DNA of 64,000 nt from positions 1,674,001 to 1,738,000 of the forward strand of contig CM057057.1 of NCBI GenBank assembly GCA_029945375.1, in the 5' to 3' direction. The DNA is from Agaricus subrufescens. Taxonomy: Eukaryota; Basidiomycota; Agaricomycetes; Agaricales; Agaricaceae. Both the position numbers and the translations under genes were made by a program. Shown piece by piece: positions 11,901-22,930 of this stretch (within the stretch, counting starts at the first letter, position 1; the number at the start of each line of letters is the position of its first letter). Below the pieces are notes generated by a model, which was given only the letters and a program-made list of their open reading frames with translations, did no database searches and was not told the origin of the DNA.

Positions 11901-12395
11901 GTTCTATCTCGGTATCAGTAACAAGAAAAATGGTGAGGGTGCAGAAGACTTTGAAGATCGTGTTTCAGCTAGAATTTCCGATTTTTCGGGATTCACACAT
12001 GACTCTCGCCTTTTCAGTTCTATGAAACCTCATGGCGCTAAGCTTTTGACCATCAAACCTAAGCGAGAGGTCAGGTGTTTACAAAATTGACATGCACCGC
12101 TGTTCTTGATTTGAAGCGAGAGAGGCTGTGCGTTAAGGCCGCTGACTCTGAGCGACGTAGTGATGGTATAGAGAAGCCATGAGGGTGACTCGGCCAACCT
12201 TTCCGCAACGAAAGGGCTGGATGTATACCCCAAATACAACCGCATGTGCGTTATATTCGCTGAACCGCCCCATGGTATTGTAATAGCACGGGGCAGTACA
12301 AAATCCTTGTACGTGATGCCAACAACGATCAGAAGAGGTTAAAGTAGCAACCACATTCGGTTCAGCAAATGTCTCTCAACTAGTATGACGTTGGG
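8931..12395. repeat. Tandem duplication, unit 2 (flotillin-like gene plus flanks)
   Basis: Second unit of the ~3.4-kb tandem repeat, directly abutting unit 1. The order is the same: 3' flank (from about 8932), Band 7 gene on the - strand, 5' flank ending near 12395 with the same ctcaactagtatga(c/t)gttggg end sequence as unit 1. Confidence 0.9.
9393..11464 (-). CDS. Band 7/SPFH (flotillin-like) protein, copy 2
   Basis: Eight exons: 11464-11231, 11173-11082, 11021-10644, 10590-10435, 10376-10208, 10147-10006, 9949-9893, 9835-9393; 1671 nt, 556 residues. Exons 2 to 8 have exactly the same lengths as in copy 1; only exon 1 differs (3 codons shorter). The start at 11464 is chosen because it aligns with the copy 1 ATG; an in-frame extension to 11497 has no counterpart there. 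Domain layout is as in copy 1: a Band 7 core, then an Ala/Glu-rich coiled coil. Differences near the C-terminus are few (for example AAGMGADARR versus ASGMGVDARR). Intron 1 again begins GCAAGT, so the non-canonical donor predates the duplication. Both copies have every exon open, which suggests both are kept functional. Confidence 0.9.
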
Positions 12396-12769
12396 AATAT
12401 ATGGCTTTTTGATTTGGGATGACGTACCTCTCATAGCCTTCATCCAGCTATAAAGTTCAGGAGTTGTCATTTGCCCATTCCCCAGGTAACAACGGTGTTG
12501 AGTGAGAAACACCGTTCGGGTTGGGGTACCAGGTTAGGTAAAGTTTGCAATGTTTTTGTATTTCTATCCTTATGAGGTTAGAGAACCATGTCGTATGACC
12601 CACGGCCAACTTCCGTCCATTCCGTGTACAGGTAATTTTTTACGTTATCTTAAAGGTGCTTCCGAGTCGAAGGTGCGTGGATGCACTTCAATGGCCAACG
12701 ATACTGATCTATGTGTCAAAGAAGGCAGTATTTTCAGTTAGGCATCTCGAAGGATTTGTCGGGCGTGGC
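11465..12769. other. Intergenic: 5' flank of flotillin-like copy 2 and unique spacer
   Basis: The first ~930 bases are the upstream part of tandem unit 2. From about 12396 to 12769 the sequence is unique in the window and lies downstream of the DUF6533-like gene ending at 12770. No gene recognised. Confidence 0.5.
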
Positions 12770-14301
12770 TTACTGGTTTTCAGGTAAATAGTTGGCAGTG
12801 AACCTCGCTCCCACATCCGACGGCTGTCGTGCAAGAAAAATGACGCGACTACACAGCACGGATTGAAAAACGCCTTGGAGCCTGGTAATGTTTATGCCTT
12901 TATTCTTCGTTCTGGTCTCATCAGGTACTCACATTGAATATGATGTTATGCTCGTATTCTGCTCGCGTTCATACACAGGTTAGCCTATATAGGCAAAAAA
13001 ATGGAAAAGGGAGACGCACTCTGATAAGGACAGTCCCAAGCACGTTGAATATAGACATTACTAAGACCCGTCAATGCCTGAGGTGAATGGCATGTACTGA
13101 ATGACGGCTCACATAAGTTGTAAACATAATAAAGAATGCCTGTCAAAGAATTGAATGAACATCAGAAGAACAAAGGCAATTTTGATACAGTAACTCACCC
13201 ATATAATGGATCTTAAAATACCACTCGGAACTTGATCCTTTGGCTAAGAAGCGCGTTTAGCGGAAGTGTCCACTTATCTCGGGTCGTATCCGAGCCCACC
13301 TTCAACGGCTTTGACCATAGTCAAACCCGCAATCACTAAGCGCCGTTTCAGTGATCTACACTTGAAAAGATGAAGGAACGTGCGCACAAGTTTCCGCGGC
13401 CACTACGACAGCGATGGACAGAGTTTCCCATACTAGACCGTGAGTCTTGATGCAAACAGTGCCACCTGTGGGGCGTTCCCAATCTACCAGTCATGAGATT
13501 GGAATAGTGGGAACTCTCAAACACGACTCACATGTAATATCCGTAAGCAATTGATATAACACAAGCGTAATGAATGGAACTTTGAGAGAAGTCGCCACAA
13601 TCAAGGTGATCAATATGCGCCGGCTTCGGTTCCAGATTGCCCACGTCCGAAGAGCGAGAATGACTTGCGGGCTAGGTGTCGGCTATCGAGGGAATTATGA
13701 CATGGGGTAACGGGACGCACACTCTGATGTTGTTAAGCTAATAGCAATCAGAACTAGAAGAAAGGATCAATGGTATTTGCTGCAATAGTTTGAATGAAAC
13801 GGACCTTCGTTCACTATGTCTCGGCGCCGGCAAGCCTGGAAGGACGATTAATGATCGGAGGGGGTGGGGCGGGTAACTACAACCGCTCACGGTTTGGGAG
13901 CTTGAGAGTGTCCAGTACTCTGCAAATTGTTAGGAATATGCATCTGAGTTCAGTGTTCCAAGTGAACGGTCAACTCACGTTCAATGGCGGAAAGGACATA
14001 GATGTAGGGCAAGTATCGGTTTGCGAGGAATAGAAAAGTAGAAAGACTCCTTGTCCCTTTCTTCCATATTAGATTGACCTTGATATTTTCTTTCAGTCAT
14101 GGAAAATTCATCATGATGGAAAGATCCATACCTCCTGATCTAGAGAGCAGCAGTGGTCATAAACCTCCGTGAATTTTAGTTCCTACTTCTACATGCCTGT
14201 AAGCGCTAAAACACACACACCAGTATCGTTACAGATATGAGGCAAAAAATCTGAGAACGAAAGAGGCCGTAGGCTGCCCATTCAGGGTCATACGTTTTCA
14301 T
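12770..14301 (-). CDS. DUF6533-like seven-helix membrane protein
   Basis: Starts at ATG 14301 (MKTYDPEWAAYG...FRSQIFCLISVTIL). The next exon reads VYDHCCSLDQE (about 14145-14180), followed by VNLIWKKGTRS...FLANRYLPYIYVLSAIE (about 13975-14080), the core VILALRTWAIWNRSRR (about 13600-13680) and YWERPTGGTVCIKTHGLVW (about 13430-13490). The last exon is LQGVFQSVLCSRVIFLAR..., ending at the TAA at 12770. Every block lines up with the gene at 2872-4363, including intron positions, so this is a close subgroup member. I see no break in the exons I could read. The role of the family is unknown; the topology suggests a seven-helix plasma-membrane protein. Confidence 0.75.
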
Positions 14302-17300
14302 GGCAAGAATCGAACCTTGACCGGGTTCTTCTTCTGCGCTTTATATACGACACCAGGTAGTACTCAGTGGGGTAATCATGTCGCACCTGATGTCGGAGTT
14401 TAAGCTTTGATAGTGGGTATGTAAAACGGGAAAATGGAAGGAGCTAAGTTAATACATAAGCCATCAGGAAAAAAGCCTTGCAACCACATCATGGGAGTGA
14501 TCAATATTGATTAAGGTAATGATGGACGTTATTGGTAAGGGCTACTATTCGGGGTACTCCCGATTTTATTTAGCTGCAATCATCATTCTGATTATCATCC
14601 ACATTCAAAAGGCCCCAATTTCGACATGGCTCTTTACGGGTAGTCCCATATAACGTCATGCGTGCGGCCAATGGGAATCAGGGGATTGGCGAAATCAAAT
14701 TCTCTTCTCCTTGTTGCGTTTCAGTCAAGGGTGTCATCCCGCCAATATAAAAAATCCGCAACTCATCCGACTGAGGATGACGGCCCAAGCGAAACGATGC
14801 GCCCTGCTTCTAGGCTCTTTTGGTAAAGATTTGGAGCCCTGAAAGCCCTGTAGTCTTGTATATTGTAACGGAATGAGAAAGAAAAGAAATTGACTTGGAA
14901 GTGGAGAATTGTGGGTCGAGGAGAAGGGATGTCGTGATGAGGATAAAATATTGATCAGACACGAAGATGATTGGGATGAAGCTCAATGGAGAACGAGGTA
15001 ACTGGAAGGTCGTACTGAGTCCCAACTAGATACAATTCACTAAACAGTATAATCATTGTAAACCTCTAGCCCAGCTCCTGGAGCTGAAACACCACGCGAC
15101 GAGAGACTAGCACATAACGAGCACGGTCATATCATATTTGGTCACAGGGCCGACAAGTACTCAATTAGTGACCTACCATCTACCTAATCCCTTGCACTAG
15201 ACCACTACCCGGTACTTTCCAGTTCTAACAAGACTTCGAAGACTACCGCTTGATAATACATTCACCGTTTCTCCAGGGCATCCTCCCTAGCCAGTCCCTT
15301 ACACTAGTCGCCGGTAAAAGACGAAAATAGCTCTATATGTACGACCCGGGGCGATCCGACAATGTTCCCCCCCCTCCGATCTCATCGCCCGGGCATCCCG
15401 GGCACCTAGATCCAGTCTGTAGCCCTTGTCACTCACTTAGAACCCTTGGCTCCCACCCAACATCTTGGTGGAGTAGTTGTTCCCCTATATAAGTTCACCT
15501 TTCCGAGGCACTATGCCTAATGGTCACTTTAACAGCCTCCCGATCACTTCTTCTACTTTCGTTCGATTAGCTGCTTTTCGGGTGACGGTGCTCTTGCCGC
15601 TCTACAATTGTTAGGCTTCGCATGTCTTTTGCGACAAGTACGGACCGGTATGCAACTCGTCAGCGCGCATTTCGAAAGAGGGTCAGTTTAACTGCCTGGG
15701 CAACCCTGATCAGAATTTTTGGTTCAATGACGGTAAGGGTGGAGTTATTGGCAGGTTATTGGAATTGTTTCCATTGTTTCGGAGTAACTTCGAGGGGTCA
15801 GCGCGACACCATCCATTTGAATTGAGAACAATTCACAAGATTCAGAGATTAGAGGGTGAGCAACATGAGCATTGTGATACGAGTCATGATAATAGCAATA
15901 GTCTAAATTCGCTTCCACATCCCCTGAGATACTACAGCAAAGTCGCCGTGCTAAAAGCACTTGAGAAAGACCCGCACTGATAGAGCATATGTCCTTCCTC
16001 AGGCGAATACAGGTAACGCGAAACGGTGGGATTCAGTTTCTTGAAAATATGTTTTGACCACCGTATCTCAACGACGCGGTCCGTTCGGAGTGAACTAGCG
16101 CAGTGCATAGAAATTTTTCGTGAGGAGGAAGCGATCAACGGCATCATGGTCATTCAAAAGATGATGCTACTGTATCTTCCTGATGCGGAAAGATCTAGGG
16201 CTAGTGGGGTAAATTCGCACTATCTCCAATTCACCAAGCTTCCACACGTTGATGACAGGAGCCAGCTTACGCACTGTCATGGAGAAGTACCGATGAGTTC
16301 CGCCTCAATTCAGTTTCGTTTAACATACTGACATTCAATCACACTTCTGGCCATGTGAATTGGCGTAAGAAATAACGTTGAAAAGTCATTGTCACACAAA
16401 GTAGCTATACCATATCAGCCATGGACACTCCCATACAAAAAAAGAACCGCTCGAGATCATGATAAATTTAGTTAATAACTGGCTTTGGCCTCAATGATCT
16501 TCGTCTGAAACACAAGATCCTATTCCTTGCATCCCGAATATAATAGCATACATGTGCAGAAATCCGATGACAGAGGGATTTGGCCAGGATTTGGCTGATG
16601 CAAATACAAATAGCACTGGCCCCTCGACCGGGCCGATGGGATAGTGATATGTATTTTAAATGATTGAGAGGATACAATGTTGTTTAGATGAGCAGATGGG
16701 TGGTCTCCAGGGGCAGGAGCTGCAGGGTGGTAGCTATTTGAGAAATCGTCTTTTTTTAATTGTTTCCGCCAGGTCTCCGCTGCTACATAACTGAGTTCAG
16801 ACCGGTTGAAAGAGACAGGGCATGCCATAAAAGTCGAATAAACAACCACTAAGAACCTGCTCCGATCCCGGGCCACTCAAGCCTGGGCACCGAATGTTAG
16901 ATCCCAATGATTGGCAAGATATGCACTGACACCGTTCAAGAGCACTGGGAGATAAGCACACTCATGATCGATTGCATCGGTGGCTAATACAGCTAGTAAT
17001 TGCCAGGTTCAGCAGTGAGAGAGAACAGACTACATTTCGCGGAGTTTCGGGTTGCTGACTATTTGTCGCTGCGCAACCGCTGCCTACATTCAAGTACATA
17101 CTACATTTACTACAACGCATTCTGTCATTCCATTTGGTAGTGGCGACCCAGTCGTGCAGTCCCTTGTAAAGGGTAGGTAGGCTGTGGTAAATGAATCCTC
17201 AGTGATACTTCTTCTCCAAAGACTTAATCGTCTAGATGTATTTATTTACATACTCACAGTAGTGTACCGCCGACGGTATTCGAGCGTTGCGTAATAAATC

Positions 17301-20093
17301 CGTATTCAAAAAAAGACTTCATTGTGGAATAGTGGGAACTCATCCGGATAGTGGCAACCCGCTTTTACCCTAGCAAGATTTTTCCCGATGATGTCGCTCT
17401 TCCAATGAGTCGTAACGCCGCTGGAATGATGATGAAAGGCTCATGTATATTCACTATGAGCATTGTTCCATGCGAGAACGGGTTCCAGCACAACTAAGAA
17501 TATTTAATTCGTTCAAGAGAGATGCTTCTCAGACGACAGAAATGTGCTCGCGTGTGAGAAACAGTTGGGGCATCCCGGGACCCGAGGTGCCCAGAAAGAC
17601 GAAGTGGTGATCAAAACATGATACTCTCAGGACGTAGACCAGTTCCATCTACTGCGAAATTACTTCCCTTCTTGATCTCGACATTCATCAGCTTGAAATA
17701 GCAGTAATATCTCTAGATGGTGGAACTCTCAGTTTCTTGATGGATGGACGGTAGTGTCCTAAAATTTGGCGACATAATGATGAAAACAAAGCCCCCGAGG
17801 CATTGCCATTGAATTCAAAGAAGCAAGGCTGAGACCACTATCATTTAGAAGGTGTTCATATCATGTTCTAAAGAACGCTGAGAAACGCTGTCAAAATATG
17901 TGTGGGAGGGCGTCTTTGACATAATTAAACACATATCCCTGTCAATTTGTGAAACAGAGATCATAGAAGGGCCCCGGTGCACAGTAGTCTCCCGTGTTTG
18001 TTGGGCTTCGTGGCCTTGGCGCCCTAAAACAGTAGTTTATAATCAATCTAATATTAACCTGAGAGAGAAATAAGCAAGAGCTGCCATGTATGTAACTTTA
18101 GCTTACTTGTTTTCGACCTCTCCTCTCCTCTCTTTCTCCGCGGTACACTATTCCTGTACTGTGTATACGGCCATTCCGAGTCAGTTTGTGCCGCCCTTGA
18201 CACACCCTTTGCCTATCTCATGGTTATAAGCCTCGTAATCAGCGAGGCATCGGGCTTCCCAATGACTCATGGCATTGGCCCATCGGCCGAACGGCGAACG
18301 CGGCGGGGAGTACCGCCCGCTGCAACACGTGAATTCCAACGTGTATATCGCCCATGCCTCTTTGTGAATCTCGTCCAGCTGTATTCTCCTTTATCCATAG
18401 TCGGAGGGGTCCCCTCTTGATTTTGAAACTGGCTTCTATCGCTTCTTCTCGTCTCTCTCTCCCCCTGGGCTCCCAGCCTCATCAACCTTGATTATATTCT
18501 GTTTTCAACTTGGTCACGGGAAGGTACCCTTTAGATAGGCAGTACTCTTCCACTTTACCCGATCATCGGTATGCTCAGCCAAAATTGGTGTGAAGGAATG
18601 TCAAGTAGGTCTCATGTTTTTCTATCCCGTCAAATTCTTTCGATTGAAACAACACCATCTCGTAATATTGTAAGTGTCTGTGTCACCTATCATTTTATCT
18701 GATCTTGACAGTGATTTCTGCCACCCATGCACAGTTTCTGGCACTGCATACGATAATCGGGGTTGAGTTTAACTCGTCGAACCGCCCCGCCGCCCCCACG
18801 TATTAGTCAGATACCCATTTGGCGAACTTCAGATGCCAAGACTTCCTTGTTCGACGCAAAATGAAAAGAATGAAATAAAGCTGGGCTGGGCTCGTTTGGC
18901 CCTGCAGGAGTCGGCAGGAGTTGGCAATCTTGCAGACTCAAATCGTCGCCCAGAAAAGCCCCCGGCGATGGTGATGTCACCGTGGGCGCGTCAGTCTTTC
19001 CAAACGACAAGACGGAAGTAATGACCTATCATGACTATCACCTATCAAGTCGCAGCCAAGTATCGTCCCTATATTGTCAACTAAACAGGGATTCCATCAC
19101 TCGTAGCCAATCGCAGACGTTTCATCGACCGAGTTTAATAGGTTCGTTGTCGAGGTATTTAATTGATTTTGTATGGGCTTGATGAAAGCGGCAACCTAAC
19201 GAGCTACTCAAGTTCAGCACAGCCTTTTACCTCACATACCCTACATCTGCCCTACATCTGTCCTTCGCGTGGAACGTCGCTAGTCACCGGAGCCTCGTAT
19301 CGCTTGAATTTCAAGATACCCGAGGTTCAACCGAAGAGGGAGATCGAGACTGATTCGGTTAAGGTTGAATATGTCCATTGAATCAAAGCGTCTTGTTTCA
19401 CTGTAGGGCCCGCGGTGTCAAGGAAATGTTACCGTAAAGGAAGGCCCTTGAGAAGTATGCTAGAGGTTGGCCAAAGTCCCAGCTGGCTCTCCTGCGTGGT
19501 AGAGTCAGGGCACAATGCTGGGATGGTCTTTCGTAAATGGAGAGTTGTCAGGTGCCAAGCCAATACTGAGGTGTAATCGTGGGCGGCAAAACCAAGAAAA
19601 CACATGCAATTGTGGCCGTAGAGCACCAGGGCGGCTGACACAGGAGGGGGCCTGGGCCTATCGTCCGTGTTGCGTAATACGGGTGGACAAAGAGTGCGCT
19701 CTACCGCCGGTATTTCCAATCTCAATTTTCGGCACGTCTGTCACCCTCTTTTTTCTTACTCCGTACAATACCAAGTGTCAAGTTGATTACTTATAAGATT
19801 TGCATAATATTACGATATTCGCCACATGATCCGGAGCTTCCAATGAATTTGTGGCCAAGATTACAAAAGATAGTACTTTTGATTAGGTGTATGAGTACTG
19901 TAATCCGACGATCCAAATCTCTCGTTTTAACCAGACCAGGCCACGTCGACATTGTGACTTTTTGCACGCAACCTTTGGCGCTACGGGCCCTTTTAACGGG
20001 CTGCGGATATAATTACATTAGATCCGCGTGCATTAGTAGAAGACCCTCAGTAGAAGAGGTTTCAGTAACATAGATCACCCCCCAAACTCGGTG
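14302..20093. other. Long region without a convincing gene
   Basis: Nearly 5.8 kb with only short open frames, none with a domain I recognise. The most gene-like signals are a + strand frame at 16026-16331 (hydrophilic, contains ELAQCIEIFREEEAING), possibly joined to short open stretches at 15622-15850 by introns, and a - strand frame at 16520-16876. A CT/CG-rich stretch with a TATA-like box (about 15340-15500) looks like a promoter or an old LTR-type element, but no terminal repeats or target-site duplication could be shown. Read it as degenerate or non-coding. Confidence 0.4.
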
Positions 20094-21617
20094 CTAATCA
20101 AACATCGAATCATGAAATGTCAACTCGGAAGGTTTGCGAGCTAGAAAAATCACACGACTGGCGAGTACAGTGTGAAGAACACCTTGATTGCTAAGAATCA
20201 TCAGATGCAAGCTTAGTCAAGATTGGCAAGAATAACTCACATGGAGAATGCCTGCGTTCCAACATTCTATTATTATAATAAATCAGTTGACGAGGCATGA
20301 GGTTATCATGAGAATTTTGCGTACATTGAGGTAAACGGTCATGATGACATTTATCACAGTCAACACTAATGGGAGGTCAGGAAACTTGAAGAAGGTACCT
20401 CCAAACGAATGGACCTACAAAGAATATAGAGATAATATACGATGCCTAAGATGGTTTTCAGTTTATTTTTACCATCAATTGACAACGGCTTACCTTGATA
20501 ATGTACCTGGACAACCCATCTTGAATTAGAGTCTTGAGCTGATCGGTGGTGAGTTTCGCCCCACTGGAAATGAGAATGGATGATTACTAACCTTCTACAG
20601 CCTTGACTAGAGTAAGAGATGCAATAACTGTAGCTATGTTGAAGAGACTCTACAACATGATGGGAAAAAAATGCTCACTCGTTTCAAAGACCAAAATGAC
20701 CACGAACGTTAGCGTAAGCCATATTCTACGTCGAACATGGGTGTAGCAAGTGAATTGTCCAGGAGAGGTTTCGAAGACTAGAGGAGTTACGGCGGGTGTC
20801 TAATCAATTAGGGCGTAGGCACTTACAGACAGAGTCCGTGAACATAAAGTGGAAACATAGACCAGCGATAGGGATATTTATGATCACTAAGATCCAAAGG
20901 ACCCAAGCTATGATCTTGCTCTGTTTCCAAAGGGCCCATGTCCTGAGACAAAGTATAGCTGATTAAACTCGGTCAACGATTTGCAAATTAATGAGGCCAG
21001 ATCAAATGAACCTTCAGCCGCTCCTATGCCAATAGAGACAAAGGCTAGAGATATGGATGTCAGCCCTCAGATAGTTGGCGATGCTAGAAGACTTACCAGC
21101 ATTTGCAATATCAAGCTGCCCACATATCTGTGATACAACGGGTTTGAGTATATTGATTTATTTTCTCATAGATGAATGAGTGCTCACGCGCGGTGAACTG
21201 ATGACGAGCCAATTTTCTAAAGTTAATGTTAGTATCCACTAGGCTCTGTTGCGTGTTTAAGAAACGTGACTGACCAACGAGCAATATCATGACGAACACG
21301 TAAGGAATATATCTATTAATGAGGAATAAGGCGGAACCGAGGTTAAAAGGTCGCCGTCTCCAAATATAATCAATCTAAGCAAAACGTTGAGTTGGATAAT
21401 GGATACGAACAGGAAAGGACACGAACCTCCAAGCTAAGAGTGCACAAGTGGTCGTATAACTATAGGGCAGATTGTTGATGTCCGGCGTTGCGCGTACAAA
21501 AACAGGGATTGCTCACTAGTATTGTTAATGAGACCGCACACATCATTCGGGACCGAATATCCCAGAAAAAACGTCGCTGCTGTCGAGCATTACAATTGTT
21601 TGCATGAGGATGGTAAT
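20094..21617 (-). pseudogene. DUF6533-like membrane protein gene, probably frameshifted in exon 1
   Basis: The exons align with the subgroup at 2872 and 12770: SRMMCAVSLTIL (about 21510-21545), YDHLCTLSLE (about 21430-21460), IDYIWRRRPFNLG...INRYIPYVFVM (about 21290-21365), LRTWALWKQSKII (about 20900-20945), GQFTCYTHVRRRIW (about 20715-20775), FNIATVIASLTLVKAVEG (about 20595-20650) and the last exon QGVLHTVLASRVIFLAR..., ending at the TAG at 20094. In exon 1 a Met-led frame (MLDSSDV, with a further in-frame ATG upstream near 21614) and the conserved SRMMC frame are offset by one base across a run of six T (- strand) near 21567; seven T would join them. Either the gene is broken there, or a start further in is used, or it is a sequence error. 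All other exons are open. Confidence 0.6.
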
Positions 21618-22388
21618 GTCTTGGAGAGGGCCACACAAATCTTTGGCTGCATGTATATATCCGCTGCGATATGTCCTTTAAGAAATTCAGCTGTCAACAC
21701 AAGCGGGTGAAATTTGATCGGGCACGATTTTAGGCCGATGGAGGGCTGTGGGCCGCGCAAGGCTAGGTAGGCACAAGGGAGGAATTTCACGACTTCGGTT
21801 TGACGGGATCAGATCCGAACGGCACGATGCTATGCAAATGCTATGTCTCCCGACGATCGAGGGTTCAAGAGCCAATGCAATGTTTCCTTTGATTGCACGG
21901 GTATAGACATGGGTGGAGAAGAATGCAGAAAACACGCCTCACATACGGCAGCATTCAACATATCCTCAGCCGAATAAGCTTAAGGGTGGAGCACCGCTGA
22001 TAATATAAGCAGGCCGCAAACGATACTCCCGAACATAATCGTTCAACCGACCTGCAACCGACAGTGGCGTTGAACGACATCTCAGGAACCTCCATTCACC
22101 TAGTCGACTTGCTTCAGCATGCCGTTGGCAACGAACTATTTTTCTCGGGATTTCAACTTATTACTGGGTTGTCCCACTGCCCACCGAGCGGCTGCACCGG
22201 TATATAGAATAAATGCCGGGAGTTTCTAAAAATGACTGTGCGTCATGTGATGTGCGAGTGATTAGCCACCGGATTTGTCAGCTATACAGCACCTGGGCCA
22301 GGATTCTCACACTCTCTGCCTCCAGCCACCAACAACCCAAAGTGAGCTCGTTGCCGCCGCCGCAGTCTTCCTGCTCACCGTCCGACAG
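21618..22388. other. Promoter region of the ubiquitin-eL40 gene and spacer
   Basis: The right part (about 22250-22388) is C/T-rich with several CACC and CAACAA stretches, as expected for the 5' UTR of a strongly expressed ribosomal gene. A donor-like GTGAGC near 22342 and the CAG directly before the ATG allow a 5' UTR intron. No gene found in the left part. Confidence 0.5.
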
Positions 22389-22930
22389 ATGCAAATTTTC
22401 GTCAAGACCCTCACGGGGAAGACGATCACCCTAGAGGTGGAGTCTTCCGACACTATTGACAATGTCAAAGCCAAGATTCAAGACAAGGAAGGGTTCGTGT
22501 TTTTGTGCTCCTATCTGGACTGCACATTGACCGCATTTTACAGTATTCCTCCCGACCAGCAACGCCTGATCTTCGCCGGAAAACAGCTTGAGGATGGTCG
22601 CACTCTTAGCGACTACAACATCCAGAAAGAGTCGACACTTCACCTGGTTCTCCGGTACGTCATTATCTCGAGTTATCAAGTTTAATCGCTGATGGTATGA
22701 ACAGTCTCCGTGGTGGTATCATCGAACCATCACTGAAAGTCCTTGCTTCAAAATACAACTGTGACAAGCAGATCTGCCGCAAATGCTACGCTCGTCTCCC
22801 TCCCCGTGCCACCAACTGCAGGAAGAGGTCTTGTGGTCACTCGTCACAACTCCGACCGTCAGTATCTTCTTGCCTCATCTATCTGAGCGTCAATGCTGAC
22901 CACTGTAACAGTAAGAAGAAGCTGAAATAG
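22389..22930 (+). CDS. RPL40: Ubiquitin-ribosomal protein eL40 fusion
   Basis: Four exons, 22389-22492, 22544-22654, 22705-22857 and 22912-22930, give 387 nt and 128 residues, the usual size. Residues 1-76 are ubiquitin, complete from [11 protein letters not shown] to LRLRGG. Residues 77-128 are eL40, starting IIEPSLK and containing the four-cysteine zinc-binding pattern (C..C..C..C within [21 protein letters not shown]...CGH), ending KKKLK. After cleavage behind Gly76 the tail joins the 60S subunit and ubiquitin enters the free pool. Compared with the usual fungal tail, [10 protein letters not shown] replaces the more common RKKKCGH(T/S)NQ, which keeps the Cys and the basic character. Introns are 50-54 nt and all phases agree. 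Confidence 0.97.

Noticed and set aside
15057..15611. Possible solo LTR (starts tgtaaac, contains a TATA-like box near 15486, ends ctctaca)
   Set aside because: No target-site duplication (atcat versus attgt), no second copy in the window, no primer-binding site or internal domains.
15622..16331. Possible small spliced gene from several + strand frames
   Set aside because: The pieces can be linked only by weak splice sites and no domain emerges, so it is mentioned only as part of the unassigned region.
18405..18420. Palindrome gaggggtcccctc as a possible operator or element end
   Set aside because: Isolated, with no second copy and no flanking inverted repeat.
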